From Pseudomonadota bacterium (GTDB lineage Bacteria; Pseudomonadota; Gammaproteobacteria; Pseudomonadales; Pseudohongiellaceae): 23,246 nucleotides of DNA. The notes beneath the pieces were generated by a model. That model saw nothing but the letters and a program-made list of their open reading frames with translations, searched no databases and was not told the origin of the DNA. The position numbers and the translations under genes were made by a program. Each line of letters starts with the position of its first letter. The first letter of the stretch is position 1. Below, in pieces: positions 1 through 6,797 of the stretch. The stretch lies in assembly GCA_022563075.1 (NCBI GenBank), contig JADFOC010000002.1:1-23246 (forward strand), read 5' to 3'.

Positions 1-1143
1 GGTTAACAACCAACGGTCCTTATTGTCGCGGCTGATGGCCTGAAACAATAGATTATTGCCATCGGCGGACCAGCGAATACCGGTTAGCTGCACTTCCCTC
101 GGTGATTTCTCTTCATCTTTCTCTGCGTCGTTCTCTTCCTCTTTATCGTCGTTGCCATGTTGCAACTGACTGCCCAGTGGGTCTTCTTCCCGCGTCGGCA
201 GCAGTGATAAATCGAGTTCGGCGTAGCGATGCGCTGGCAGGTCAAAGATGAAGAGTTGCTGATCGGCAAAATCGGTGGTACCGACGCGGCTGCGTACTTC
301 CTGGTTTTCCACATAACCGGAGGCGGTCACGTAATTGGGCATGGATCCCACTCGGCCAGGTTCGCGCTCCTCGCTGTTGCGGGTCACTGCCAGCAGCCAC
401 TTCTCATTGGGTGATAGTGCCGTGGAGACGATTTCCGTGTCTGCCCCGAGATACCAGGGTAGGCCGATTCGGGATGCATCGAGCTGTTGGGTTTCGTCCG
501 CAAATTCTTGGGCTAACCGTTCTCTTTGCTCCTGTAGCTTGATGATATCGAAAAGGCGTAGCTGCTGTTCTTCAAGATAGTCCTTGTCTTCCTGCTCAGA
601 TGGAGGGTCTTCGGTTCGCAAATCCGCCGCCTGGTATTCCAATCCACTGCCGAGGTTGCGTACGAACACCGTGTTGTCTCGATTAAAGATGACTTTGTGG
701 TTATCAGACGAGAATATCGGATTGGTTTCACGAGCTGCGCTGCGTGTAAGTTGGGTTATCTCACCATTACGCAAGTTCTTTACAAAGATGTCGCCTTCGC
801 GTTCGTAGGTTTTTAATCTTTTATTGGGAGAAAGCGTGCCACCTGGCGCATCAACTGAACCAAGGTTCTCGGCGGCAATTCTTTCGAGCTCATTGCCATT
901 GCGACTGACGCGATACAGGTCGATCAATTCCGATCCTTCTCGCTTCTGTCTGAAGTAAATTGAAGCACTATCGTCGGCCCAGTACGGTTGTTGGGGTGAC
1001 CGGCCAATCCAGTCCGGATCGGCCATGATCTGTTGCAGAGAAATTGATTGCGAAGCGGCTTGATTGGCCCCTATTACGACTAAGACTGCAAAGGTTAATC
1101 GCATCGAACGGTGGAAAGTAGAAGATGAAATATTCATTGTCAT
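1..1143 (-). CDS. S9-type exported peptidase, N-terminal part (partial)
   Basis: This is an open frame of 381 codons that reaches the left edge without a stop, so only the N-terminal part is present. After an n-region it has a hydrophobic signal-like stretch (MRLTFAVLVVIGA, ending near AASQ). It then shows beta-propeller-type blades typical of the DPP-IV N-terminal region of S9 peptidases: paired SPN-K and SSDN-K motifs and 'WLLAVTRNSEER'. A very acidic Glu/Asp-Lys linker lies near residues 327-347, followed by another blade ('IRWSADGNNLLFQ'). The catalytic alpha/beta-hydrolase domain would lie to the left of the window, so peptidase activity is inferred from the propeller only. Possible starts are ATG at 1143, 1137 or 1104; no strong ribosome-binding site separates them. 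It could instead be a non-peptidase propeller (TolB/PD40-like) protein. Confidence 0.75.
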   Translation of the reverse strand, partial: MTMNISSSTFHRSMRLTFAVLVVIGANQAASQSISLQQIMADPDWIGRSPQQPYWADDSASIYFRQKREGSELIDLYRVSRNGNELERIAAENLGSVDAPGGTLSPNKRLKTYEREGDIFVKNLRNGEITQLTRSAARETNPIFSSDNHKVIFNRDNTVFVRNLGSGLEYQAADLRTEDPPSEQEDKDYLEEQQLRLFDIIKLQEQRERLAQEFADETQQLDASRIGLPWYLGADTEIVSTALSPNEKWLLAVTRNSEEREPGRVGSMPNYVTASGYVENQEVRSRVGTTDFADQQLFIFDLPAHRYAELDLSLLPTREEDPLGSQLQHGNDDKEEENDAEKDEEKSPREVQLTGIRWSADGNNLLFQAISRDNKDRWLLT

Positions 1144-1187
1144 GACCAATAGGTTTTAAACAAACCGAGAGCTAAGTAATTTATTAA

Positions 1188-1793
1188 CTAAGCAGGTGCC
1201 AGTCGAGTCGCTCTGATCCAGTATTCCGCAAAACCGCAGTGCAGGAAAAAGGCAATGGTAAATGAGATGATAGAGAGTGCTTCTATCTCAGAGCGAGTAG
1301 GATCGCCCACGATGATCAATGCAGGAATAAAGATCAAACGCATGGTGGCGATGCTGAGTCCGATGGCGAAGGCTCGCAGCATCCATTCTCTATGTAATGT
1401 GATCTGTTTAGCCCGTGCGTAGTTGAAACCCTTAACGATAGAAAGAAGAAACAATAGACCGAAGAAACCGATTATGATTTGTTCCGGAAAGCCAGAAAAC
1501 GGAATAACGATTCCGATAAAGACGGCCGCCGCTCCCAATGCCAGTCCGATAGCACTAAGCAGTCTTCCGCTCCAACGGTGATAATCCAGTGATTTTTTGC
1601 GCACTCTTGCCGAGAACTGAAACGGTGCTAACGCTAGATAGAGCGCGCCGAGTAAAACATGCAGGTGCGTTGTAACGGGGTAGAGCAGGAAGCCCTCATT
1701 AGCGCCCCCACTGATGAGGAAAAAAACAGAAGCGCCAATTCCAGCTACTGCCAGGAATCCTACAACAACGGAAAGTACGGTTTGGCCTGTCAT
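1188..1793 (-). CDS. DUF2306 membrane protein
   Basis: This is a 201-aa integral membrane protein with about six hydrophobic segments. Motifs match the DUF2306 family: 'HLHVLLGALYLALAPFQF' in an early helix, then a basic loop with 'YHRWSGRLL', and 'REWMLRAFAIGLS' in a later helix. The conserved His and Arg residues sit at helix ends. The biochemical function of the family is not established. It begins 18 nt after the stop of the upstream VOC gene on the same strand, so the two are probably co-transcribed. There is no signal peptidase site; the first helix is likely a retained anchor. The family call is reliable, the role unknown. Confidence 0.8.
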   Translation of the reverse strand: MTGQTVLSVVVGFLAVAGIGASVFFLISGGANEGFLLYPVTTHLHVLLGALYLALAPFQFSARVRKKSLDYHRWSGRLLSAIGLALGAAAVFIGIVIPFSGFPEQIIIGFFGLLFLLSIVKGFNYARAKQITLHREWMLRAFAIGLSIATMRLIFIPALIIVGDPTRSEIEALSIISFTIAFFLHCGFAEYWIRATRLAPA

Positions 1794-1811
1794 GTTAAAG
1801 GTAGGGGTTCT

Positions 1812-2612
1812 CTAGTACTGGTCATAGCCTTCGGTGAGTTCGATAAAGACGCCCGCTGGATCTGTGATAAACGCAATCTTCAAACCAATCGAGGGAATCT
1901 CGCGAAAAGGCACATCAAATTCGATGCCCTTGGCTTCCAGTTCTTTGCAGAAGGCCTCCAGGTCATCAAATTCGAAGCCGATGTGATCGATGGCCGTGCC
2001 GCGGGTGGCAATTCTTTCCTGGTCGGTGTTGCCGAAGCTGAGATTCATCCCCGGTGCATTGGTGGTGGTGGCGATACGGCCGCGAGGTCTGACTTCGATG
2101 CCGAAGATATCGGTGTACCAGGCCAACAGCTCGACATAGTCCGAGGTAATGAAATGCACGTGATAGCCGCTTATTTCGGTGGATAAACCCTGGTCTTCCT
2201 GCATTTCCACATAGATTTCATCGGGCAGCATGACGTAGGCGTTGGTCTGGCCTTCGGCGCCGGTGAAGATGCGGCCGACTTCCAGACCGGCAGCGCGCCA
2301 TTTATCGAGAAACTTGTCCATGTTGCGCACCTTGAAGCCAAAGTGATCCATGACGGTGGCTCTGGAACCCATGGTGGGCTCGCGCGCAGTTAATGCCACC
2401 AGCATATTGGGGAGGCGCACCGCGGTGAGTGAGCCTTTCTGGACCACGACCCCGCCAAAATGCTCTACCCAGATCTGTTTGTGCAGATCCATGTCGGAGA
2501 CATTCAGGTGTACATGACCATAGGTCATGCCCGCCTCATTGGGCACGGCTAATTGGCTATAGGCGGGTGCCGAAAGAAGATAAAGTAATGCCAGGGAAGA
2601 GAGAAAGCGCAT
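1812..2612 (-). CDS. Exported two-module VOC (glyoxalase-fold) protein
   Basis: A 266-aa protein with a clear signal peptide (MRFLSSLALLYLLSAPAYSQ). Two vicinal-oxygen-chelate modules follow: the first from 'YGHVHLNVSDMDLHKQIW' to 'YVEMQEDQG' (about residues 30-140), the second from 'GYHVHFITSDYVELLAWY' to 'GVFIELTEGY' (about 148-262). Candidate metal ligands are His in 'HVHLNV'/'HVHFIT' and 'DHFGFKV'/'DHIGFEF', and Glu in 'YVEMQ' and 'FIELTE'. The fold supports metal-dependent chemistry (glyoxalase, dioxygenase or isomerase type), but the substrate cannot be read from the sequence. The periplasmic location is unusual for glyoxalases. AAGGAG lies 8 nt before the ATG, which fixes the start. 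It precedes the DUF2306 gene in a short operon. Confidence 0.85.
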   Translation of the reverse strand: MRFLSSLALLYLLSAPAYSQLAVPNEAGMTYGHVHLNVSDMDLHKQIWVEHFGGVVVQKGSLTAVRLPNMLVALTAREPTMGSRATVMDHFGFKVRNMDKFLDKWRAAGLEVGRIFTGAEGQTNAYVMLPDEIYVEMQEDQGLSTEISGYHVHFITSDYVELLAWYTDIFGIEVRPRGRIATTTNAPGMNLSFGNTDQERIATRGTAIDHIGFEFDDLEAFCKELEAKGIEFDVPFREIPSIGLKIAFITDPAGVFIELTEGYDQY

Positions 2613-2720
2613 GCTGAGTACTCCTTATTTTTGTCCACCTAGCATAAAGACTCTGTCCTTCGGCGTCTATCAAGGAAGTCCTCAAGCTCAGACGGCCTCG
2701 GCCAGTGGCGAAGGCCTCGA

Positions 2721-3725
2721 CTAATCCCAGGCGGCGGCAATGAGTTCATAGGAGCGGCGGCGTGCGGCTGGGTCATGGGTGATGGTGACCAGCATGATCT
2801 CATCGAGTTTGAATTGATCTGCCAGTTGCCGCATTTTAACGGTGACCTGCTCGGCTGTGCCTACCGCACGTCGGCCCCGGTTCTCCTCGATGACCTGCAG
2901 TTCGCTGTCGGAGTACGGATAGTCCATGGCTTCCTGCACCGAGGGAAACGGCCCGGGATTGCCCTGTAACAGCCGAAGATACCAAAGGTCCCTGCTGCGT
3001 GACAGTTCTAATGCTTCTTGCTCCGTGTCTGCGCAGATACTGAAGAGGGTGAGGCAGGTGTGGGGTTTGGCGAAATTGGGACCTGCTGCAAATTTATCTC
3101 GGTAATAGTCAAAAATATCGGGCCTTATGTTGGGATTTATAAAATAAGCGAAGTTATAGGGCAATCCGGTCAGCGCCGCCAGGCTGGCACTGTCTTCACT
3201 GGAGCCTAACATCCATAGCTCAGGTGGCAGCTCGACCTTGGGAAACGCCCGAGCCTGTTCCATGCCCGGTGTGGGGGGATCGGTATCATTCAACAGTGCT
3301 TGTAAATCCAGCACCATATTCGGAAAGTGTTCGGGGCCGACTCTGGAGCCATAACGAATCGCCGCCGCCGTAAAAGGGTCGGTGCCGGGAGCGCGCCCGA
3401 TACCCAAATCGATTCGATCTGGATACAGCGTCTGTAATAGCTTGAAATTTTCGGCCACTTTGTACGGACTGTAATGTGGCAGCATCACGCCACCGGAGCC
3501 GATGCGAATACGGTTTGTTTCGACTCCCAGTCGACCCAGTAACACTTCCGGTGAGCAACCAGCCAATGCATCGGAGGCATGATGCTCGGCGACCCAATAA
3601 CGATAGTAGCCGAGTCGATCGCACAGTCGCGCCAGTTGCACGGTCTCTTGGAGTGAATCGGCGGCGCTACTACCGCTGCGTATCGGCGATTGGTCTAATA
3701 CAGAAAGCTTGATTTTGTTATCCAT
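2721..3725 (-). CDS. LLM-class flavin-dependent oxidoreductase (luciferase-like)
   Basis: A 334-aa cytoplasmic protein of the bacterial luciferase-like monooxygenase superfamily, subgroup with 'LSVLDQSP' at the N-terminus (MsnO8/YhbW-like). Typical motifs are 'GYYRYWVAEHH' near residue 40, 'IRIGSGGVMLPHYSPYKVAENF', 'YPDRIDLGIGRAPGTDP' and 'ELWMLGSSEDSA'. Members use reduced FMN and oxygen on varied substrates; here the substrate is unknown. An upstream in-frame TTG at 3731 would add two residues, but the ATG at 3725 aligns with the family N-terminus. Length matches the family. It ends about 110 nt before the VOC gene, so co-transcription is possible but not shown. Confidence 0.88.
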   Translation of the reverse strand: MDNKIKLSVLDQSPIRSGSSAADSLQETVQLARLCDRLGYYRYWVAEHHASDALAGCSPEVLLGRLGVETNRIRIGSGGVMLPHYSPYKVAENFKLLQTLYPDRIDLGIGRAPGTDPFTAAAIRYGSRVGPEHFPNMVLDLQALLNDTDPPTPGMEQARAFPKVELPPELWMLGSSEDSASLAALTGLPYNFAYFINPNIRPDIFDYYRDKFAAGPNFAKPHTCLTLFSICADTEQEALELSRSRDLWYLRLLQGNPGPFPSVQEAMDYPYSDSELQVIEENRGRRAVGTAEQVTVKMRQLADQFKLDEIMLVTITHDPAARRRSYELIAAAWD

Positions 3726-3784
3726 CGACAACGTATCCAGCGTGCAATACCATCGAATTTCCTTGCTGCTTTATTTCGAAGTCT

Positions 3785-5059
3785 CTAATCCACGATCGCC
3801 TGATAGATGCCGCTGCGTAACTTGGCGTAATCATCGAGGCCAGTCGCTGGAATAATTTGAGTGAAGTAAACCACCACCAGATCTTCTGTTGGATCTACCC
3901 AATAGGTTGAGTGGTAGGCTCCACCCCAGCCGTATTCACCTTCGGAACCCAAGGTGCCACGTGACCCTAAATCGGTAACGACTGAAAATCCCAATCCGAA
4001 TCCCTGGCCACTACGAAACGGGATGTCCCCGAGATGATTTGTAGTCATTAATTCGATGGTCTTGCGAGAGAGAATACGATTACCATTAAATTCACCACCG
4101 TTTAATGTCATCTGCAGAAAGCTGGCATAGTCGTTAGCAGTGGAGAGCAATCCAGCCCCGCCTGAGTAACTGATTCGCGGACCGTTTACATACATGCCCT
4201 GGCTACGCATACCGTCAGTTGCCGGTATGGCTTCTACGCCACCACCGATCTTCGGCTGATAGACGATGGCGAGCCGGTCGATCTTCGTTTCTGGTAGGTA
4301 GAAATGCGTGTCTTCCATGCCCAGTGGTTCTAGAATCTGGGTGCGTAAAAAGGTATAGAGGTCGGTGCCACTGGCTTTCTCGATAACGGCACCAAGAATA
4401 TCGGTATTGTAGCCATAGATCCATTGTTCTCCAGGGTGCGCATTGAGCGGCAGCGCCGCCATTCGAGCAATAGACTCGCCGATAGGTTCATCGCGATTGG
4501 CAAAGTACCAGCCCTGAAAACCCGCCGCCTGCCATTGGTCGGAGCCAACACCACTGCCGTAACTCATGCCACCGGTATGGGTGAGCAGATGGCGCAGTGT
4601 GATTGGTCTGGCAGCCGGCTCCAGGTCATACCCCCCCTTGTCGTTAGCCACGGCCACGTTCATGTTTTCCCATTCGGGAATATAGCGGCTGAGTGGGTGG
4701 CTGATATCCAATTGGCCACGTTCGTGCAAGATCATGATGCCGGTACTGACGATGGCTTTGGTTTGAGAGGCGATACGAAAGATCGTGTCTGCGGTCATTG
4801 GCAGCCCTGCTTCCAGATTGCGCATCCCATTGGTGGCAGAATAAGCGATCATGCCATGGCGCAGTACCAGTACAACCTGACCCGCAAGCTGGTCATTATC
4901 GACATAGGATTTAAGCACTGAATCCAGGCGTTGCAGACGTTCGGCAGACATCCCCAATCGTTCCGGAGTGGAGCGATCAAAATCAGCGGCGATGACGGTG
5001 CTGGAATAGACCAGTAATAAAGTGAGAGAGAGTACCAGGCGAAGCTTAGGTCTCATCAT
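3785..5059 (-). CDS. Exported serine hydrolase, class C beta-lactamase family
   Basis: A 424-aa protein with a signal peptide (first ~24 residues, ending VIAA). It has the hallmarks of the class C beta-lactamase/esterase/D-aminopeptidase superfamily: the nucleophile motif S-Q-T-K with Ser98 and Lys101, the tyrosine motif in 'WIYGYNTDILG', the 'LLTHTGGMSYG' segment, and a C-terminal 'GWGGAYHSTYWVDP' block that replaces the KTG motif of true beta-lactamases. That last feature favours an esterase, transesterase or peptidase over antibiotic hydrolysis. It probably acts in the periplasm. It lies about 60 nt upstream of the flavin oxidoreductase gene on the same strand. Substrate unknown. Confidence 0.88.
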   Translation of the reverse strand: MMRPKLRLVLSLTLLLVYSSTVIAADFDRSTPERLGMSAERLQRLDSVLKSYVDNDQLAGQVVLVLRHGMIAYSATNGMRNLEAGLPMTADTIFRIASQTKAIVSTGIMILHERGQLDISHPLSRYIPEWENMNVAVANDKGGYDLEPAARPITLRHLLTHTGGMSYGSGVGSDQWQAAGFQGWYFANRDEPIGESIARMAALPLNAHPGEQWIYGYNTDILGAVIEKASGTDLYTFLRTQILEPLGMEDTHFYLPETKIDRLAIVYQPKIGGGVEAIPATDGMRSQGMYVNGPRISYSGGAGLLSTANDYASFLQMTLNGGEFNGNRILSRKTIELMTTNHLGDIPFRSGQGFGLGFSVVTDLGSRGTLGSEGEYGWGGAYHSTYWVDPTEDLVVVYFTQIIPATGLDDYAKLRSGIYQAIVD

Positions 5060-5152
5060 GTTGTTATTCTCTTCTTGTTGGTGGCAGAGGGCGGAGTATA
5101 TCTCTAATCTTGATGGTCAGTAATCTATTGTCCTACCAAGGTCGAGCCTGAA

Positions 5153-5746
5153 CTACCGTGTATCGACTTCTGCCAACCAGGCTCGAAACAACGCAATCTT
5201 GGATTCATCTTTTCGGGTCTCGAGACAGACAAAGTAATAATGCAGGTCGGAAAAGTATTCGATATCAAACAGACGCACCAGAATACCTGATTCGAGATGA
5301 TCCTGAACCAATTCTTCGCGCACCAGACATATACCTTGTGCTTCGATGGCGGCCCTGATCTGGGTGCCGGTGTCGTCATAGTACTTGGTGTTTTTTACCG
5401 CATAAGCCTGCCCAGCCCCCTCGAACCAGTTTGCCCACTCATCGTACGGCAGGGAATCTATAAGCACCGTATGGCTGCGCAAATCGGCGATTTTATCGAT
5501 GCCTTTGGCCAGCGCCGGGGTGCAAACCGGGAACATCCTGTCCTGGGTCAGTTGTTGGCAGAACAAGCTGTCCCATTGACCATTGCCCAGCCTGATGCCG
5601 GCGTCGATATCGACTTTTACCGCGAAGTCCACATTGCTATAGGACGAGGCTAGCCGAACAGAAAGATTCGGGTGTTTAGTCTCGAATTGTCCCAGTCGAG
5701 GCAGTAACCAGTTGCTGGCAAAGCTTGGCAGTACCGACACGGTCAA
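5153..5746 (-). CDS. LysR regulator, C-terminal (effector-binding) part of a frameshifted gene
   Basis: This 197-residue open frame carries the substrate-binding domain of a GcvA-like LysR-type regulator, starting with 'LTVSVLPSFASNWLLPRLGQF', the usual first beta-strand after the linker. The family-typical 'DAGIRLGNGQWDSLFCQQL' follows. It overlaps the 3' end of the DNA-binding half by four bases in another frame. Its apparent start is a TTG in the middle of the conserved linker with no ribosome-binding site, so it is unlikely to be an independent gene. Reading the frame upstream of the TTG gives linker residues R-Q-S-N-T-T that fit the family, so one base appears to have been lost near 5763-5769. 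Joined, the two parts would make about 295 residues, normal for the family. Confidence 0.85.
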   Translation of the reverse strand: MTVSVLPSFASNWLLPRLGQFETKHPNLSVRLASSYSNVDFAVKVDIDAGIRLGNGQWDSLFCQQLTQDRMFPVCTPALAKGIDKIADLRSHTVLIDSLPYDEWANWFEGAGQAYAVKNTKYYDDTGTQIRAAIEAQGICLVREELVQDHLESGILVRLFDIEYFSDLHYYFVCLETRKDESKIALFRAWLAEVDTR

Positions 5747-6027
5747 CGTGGTGTTGGATTGCCTGCTAAGCTGTCCACTCCGTGATTAATGATATCCAAT
5801 GCGGCGGTGACGCTTTCCAGAAACTGTTCGCCGTGCTGGGTGAGGGACAGATAGGGGCCTTTACGGGCGAACAGCCGACAATCCAGCTGTGCCTCCAATA
5901 ACTTGATTTGCTTACTCACTGCCCCCTGGGTAACGAAGAGTTCAGCGCCGGCCTTGGTAAAGCTGAGGTGTCTGGCCGCGGAATCGAAGAAGCGGATAGC
6001 GTTTAATGACGGCAATGATTTTTTCAT
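5743..6027 (-). CDS. LysR regulator, N-terminal (DNA-binding) part of a frameshifted gene
   Basis: This 94-aa open frame is the winged helix-turn-helix of a GcvA-like LysR regulator: 'LPSLNAIRFFDSAARHLSFTKAGAELFVTQGAVSKQIKLLE' followed by the wing 'LDCRLFARKGPYLSLTQHG' and the linker helix. It stops in the linker after 'DSLAGNPTPR', where family members continue into the effector domain found in the next frame. As read, only the DNA-binding domain plus a partial dimerisation helix would be made, which might still bind DNA weakly but could not respond to ligand. It starts with ATG at 6027 behind a weak ribosome-binding site. It is divergent from the DUF4329 gene, across a spacer holding a perfect LysR-type dyad. 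Confidence 0.85.
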   Translation of the reverse strand: MKKSLPSLNAIRFFDSAARHLSFTKAGAELFVTQGAVSKQIKLLEAQLDCRLFARKGPYLSLTQHGEQFLESVTAALDIINHGVDSLAGNPTPR

Positions 6028-6099
6028 GATCTTGTAATAATCAAATCCAAGCCTACGGTGTCTACCCGCACTCGGGGGAGTGCCTTCGCAAGCCAGGCG

Positions 6100-6118
6100 T
6101 ATAATGAGAATATCTCAT
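6100..6118 (+). promoter_or_regulatory. Candidate LysR operator overlapping a -10 element
   Basis: The divergent spacer between the LysR gene and the DUF4329 gene holds a perfect dyad ATGAGA-ATA-TCTCAT (6104-6118). It contains the T-N11-A pattern expected for a LysR-type regulator site (T6105 to A6117). A perfect TATAAT (6100-6105) on the plus strand overlaps its left arm. No convincing -35 box is seen at 16-18 bp, which would suit an activator-dependent promoter for the rightward gene. That the neighbouring regulator binds here is inference from position and symmetry. Confidence 0.5.
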
Positions 6119-6219
6119 CATAGGGTGTTGATTAATTCGCTTTTGCAATGATTTTAGACATATGCAATTACATAAAGTCATGAATCAGGTCTATAGAAAC
6201 ATTCACTTGGAGTACCGCC

Positions 6220-6771
6220 ATGAACTCGTTGTACGCGGTAGTTTTGCTCGCACTATTGGCTGCGCTGGAGTCATCAGCAGTTACAGCTCAATCCCTAACC
6301 CTGTTTGATTCAGAATTGGCCGCGGTGAAGGCTGCTGCCGACATCTACAATCCTTTATCGATACAGGAGGATCGCGAATACATGGGAACGATCTACCAAG
6401 TGGGTGGCCAATTTGCATACACGGTCACACCTGGAGTCAGACATGTTGATGCGATGAAACTCAGCATTCCGCGAGTGGACTGCGACAACGTCGTCGCGTT
6501 TTGGCATACCCGCGGAGATGCTTCACCCCAGCACCGTTATTTTTCCAATATCGATACGCAGACGGTGGAAAAATTTGGCAGGCCATTCTATTTGGCAGAT
6601 TACACGGGTTTTCTCAAAGCATTTCGCCCCGGGCACAGGACCTTGTCAATTATTGCAGCCCGCCGCTTAGGACTGCCTGCCGCACGCGGCTCCGCCACCG
6701 GAGAATTTGTAAGAGACCGCTTCAATCGGACGGTGAAGGTGAGCACCCGAAGATCCAAACAGGCGAGTTAG
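6220..6771 (+). CDS. Exported DUF4329 (JAMM-like) protein with altered metal motif
   Basis: A 183-aa protein with a signal peptide (cleavage probably after VTAQ, residue ~24). The remainder fits DUF4329: 'AVKAAADIYNPLSIQEDREYMGTIYQ' at residues 35-60, a central strand 'NVVAFWHTRGD', then 'YFSNIDTQTV' and 'GRPFYLADYTGFLKAFRPG'. The His...Ser-x-x-Asp spacing resembles JAMM metallopeptidases (H96, S109, D112, possible Glu50 or Glu53), but the second His of the usual H-x-H is Arg98 (CGC at 6511-6513). GGAG lies seven nt before the ATG. It is divergent from the broken LysR gene and may have been its target. The family is poorly characterised; some members occur in toxin-like proteins. The function here is unknown. 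Confidence 0.72.
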   Translation: MNSLYAVVLLALLAALESSAVTAQSLTLFDSELAAVKAAADIYNPLSIQEDREYMGTIYQVGGQFAYTVTPGVRHVDAMKLSIPRVDCDNVVAFWHTRGDASPQHRYFSNIDTQTVEKFGRPFYLADYTGFLKAFRPGHRTLSIIAARRLGLPAARGSATGEFVRDRFNRTVKVSTRRSKQAS

Positions 6772-6797
6772 GCACAACTGGACACCAAAGCTCCGCT

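Noticed and set aside
1659..2186. 175-aa plus-strand ORF
   Set aside because: It is antisense to the DUF2306 and VOC genes, without family motifs or a ribosome-binding site.
3785..5059. Antibiotic-resistance beta-lactamase
   Set aside because: It lacks the KTG motif and has the WGGAY...WVDP block of esterase/peptidase-like members, so a resistance role is not supported.
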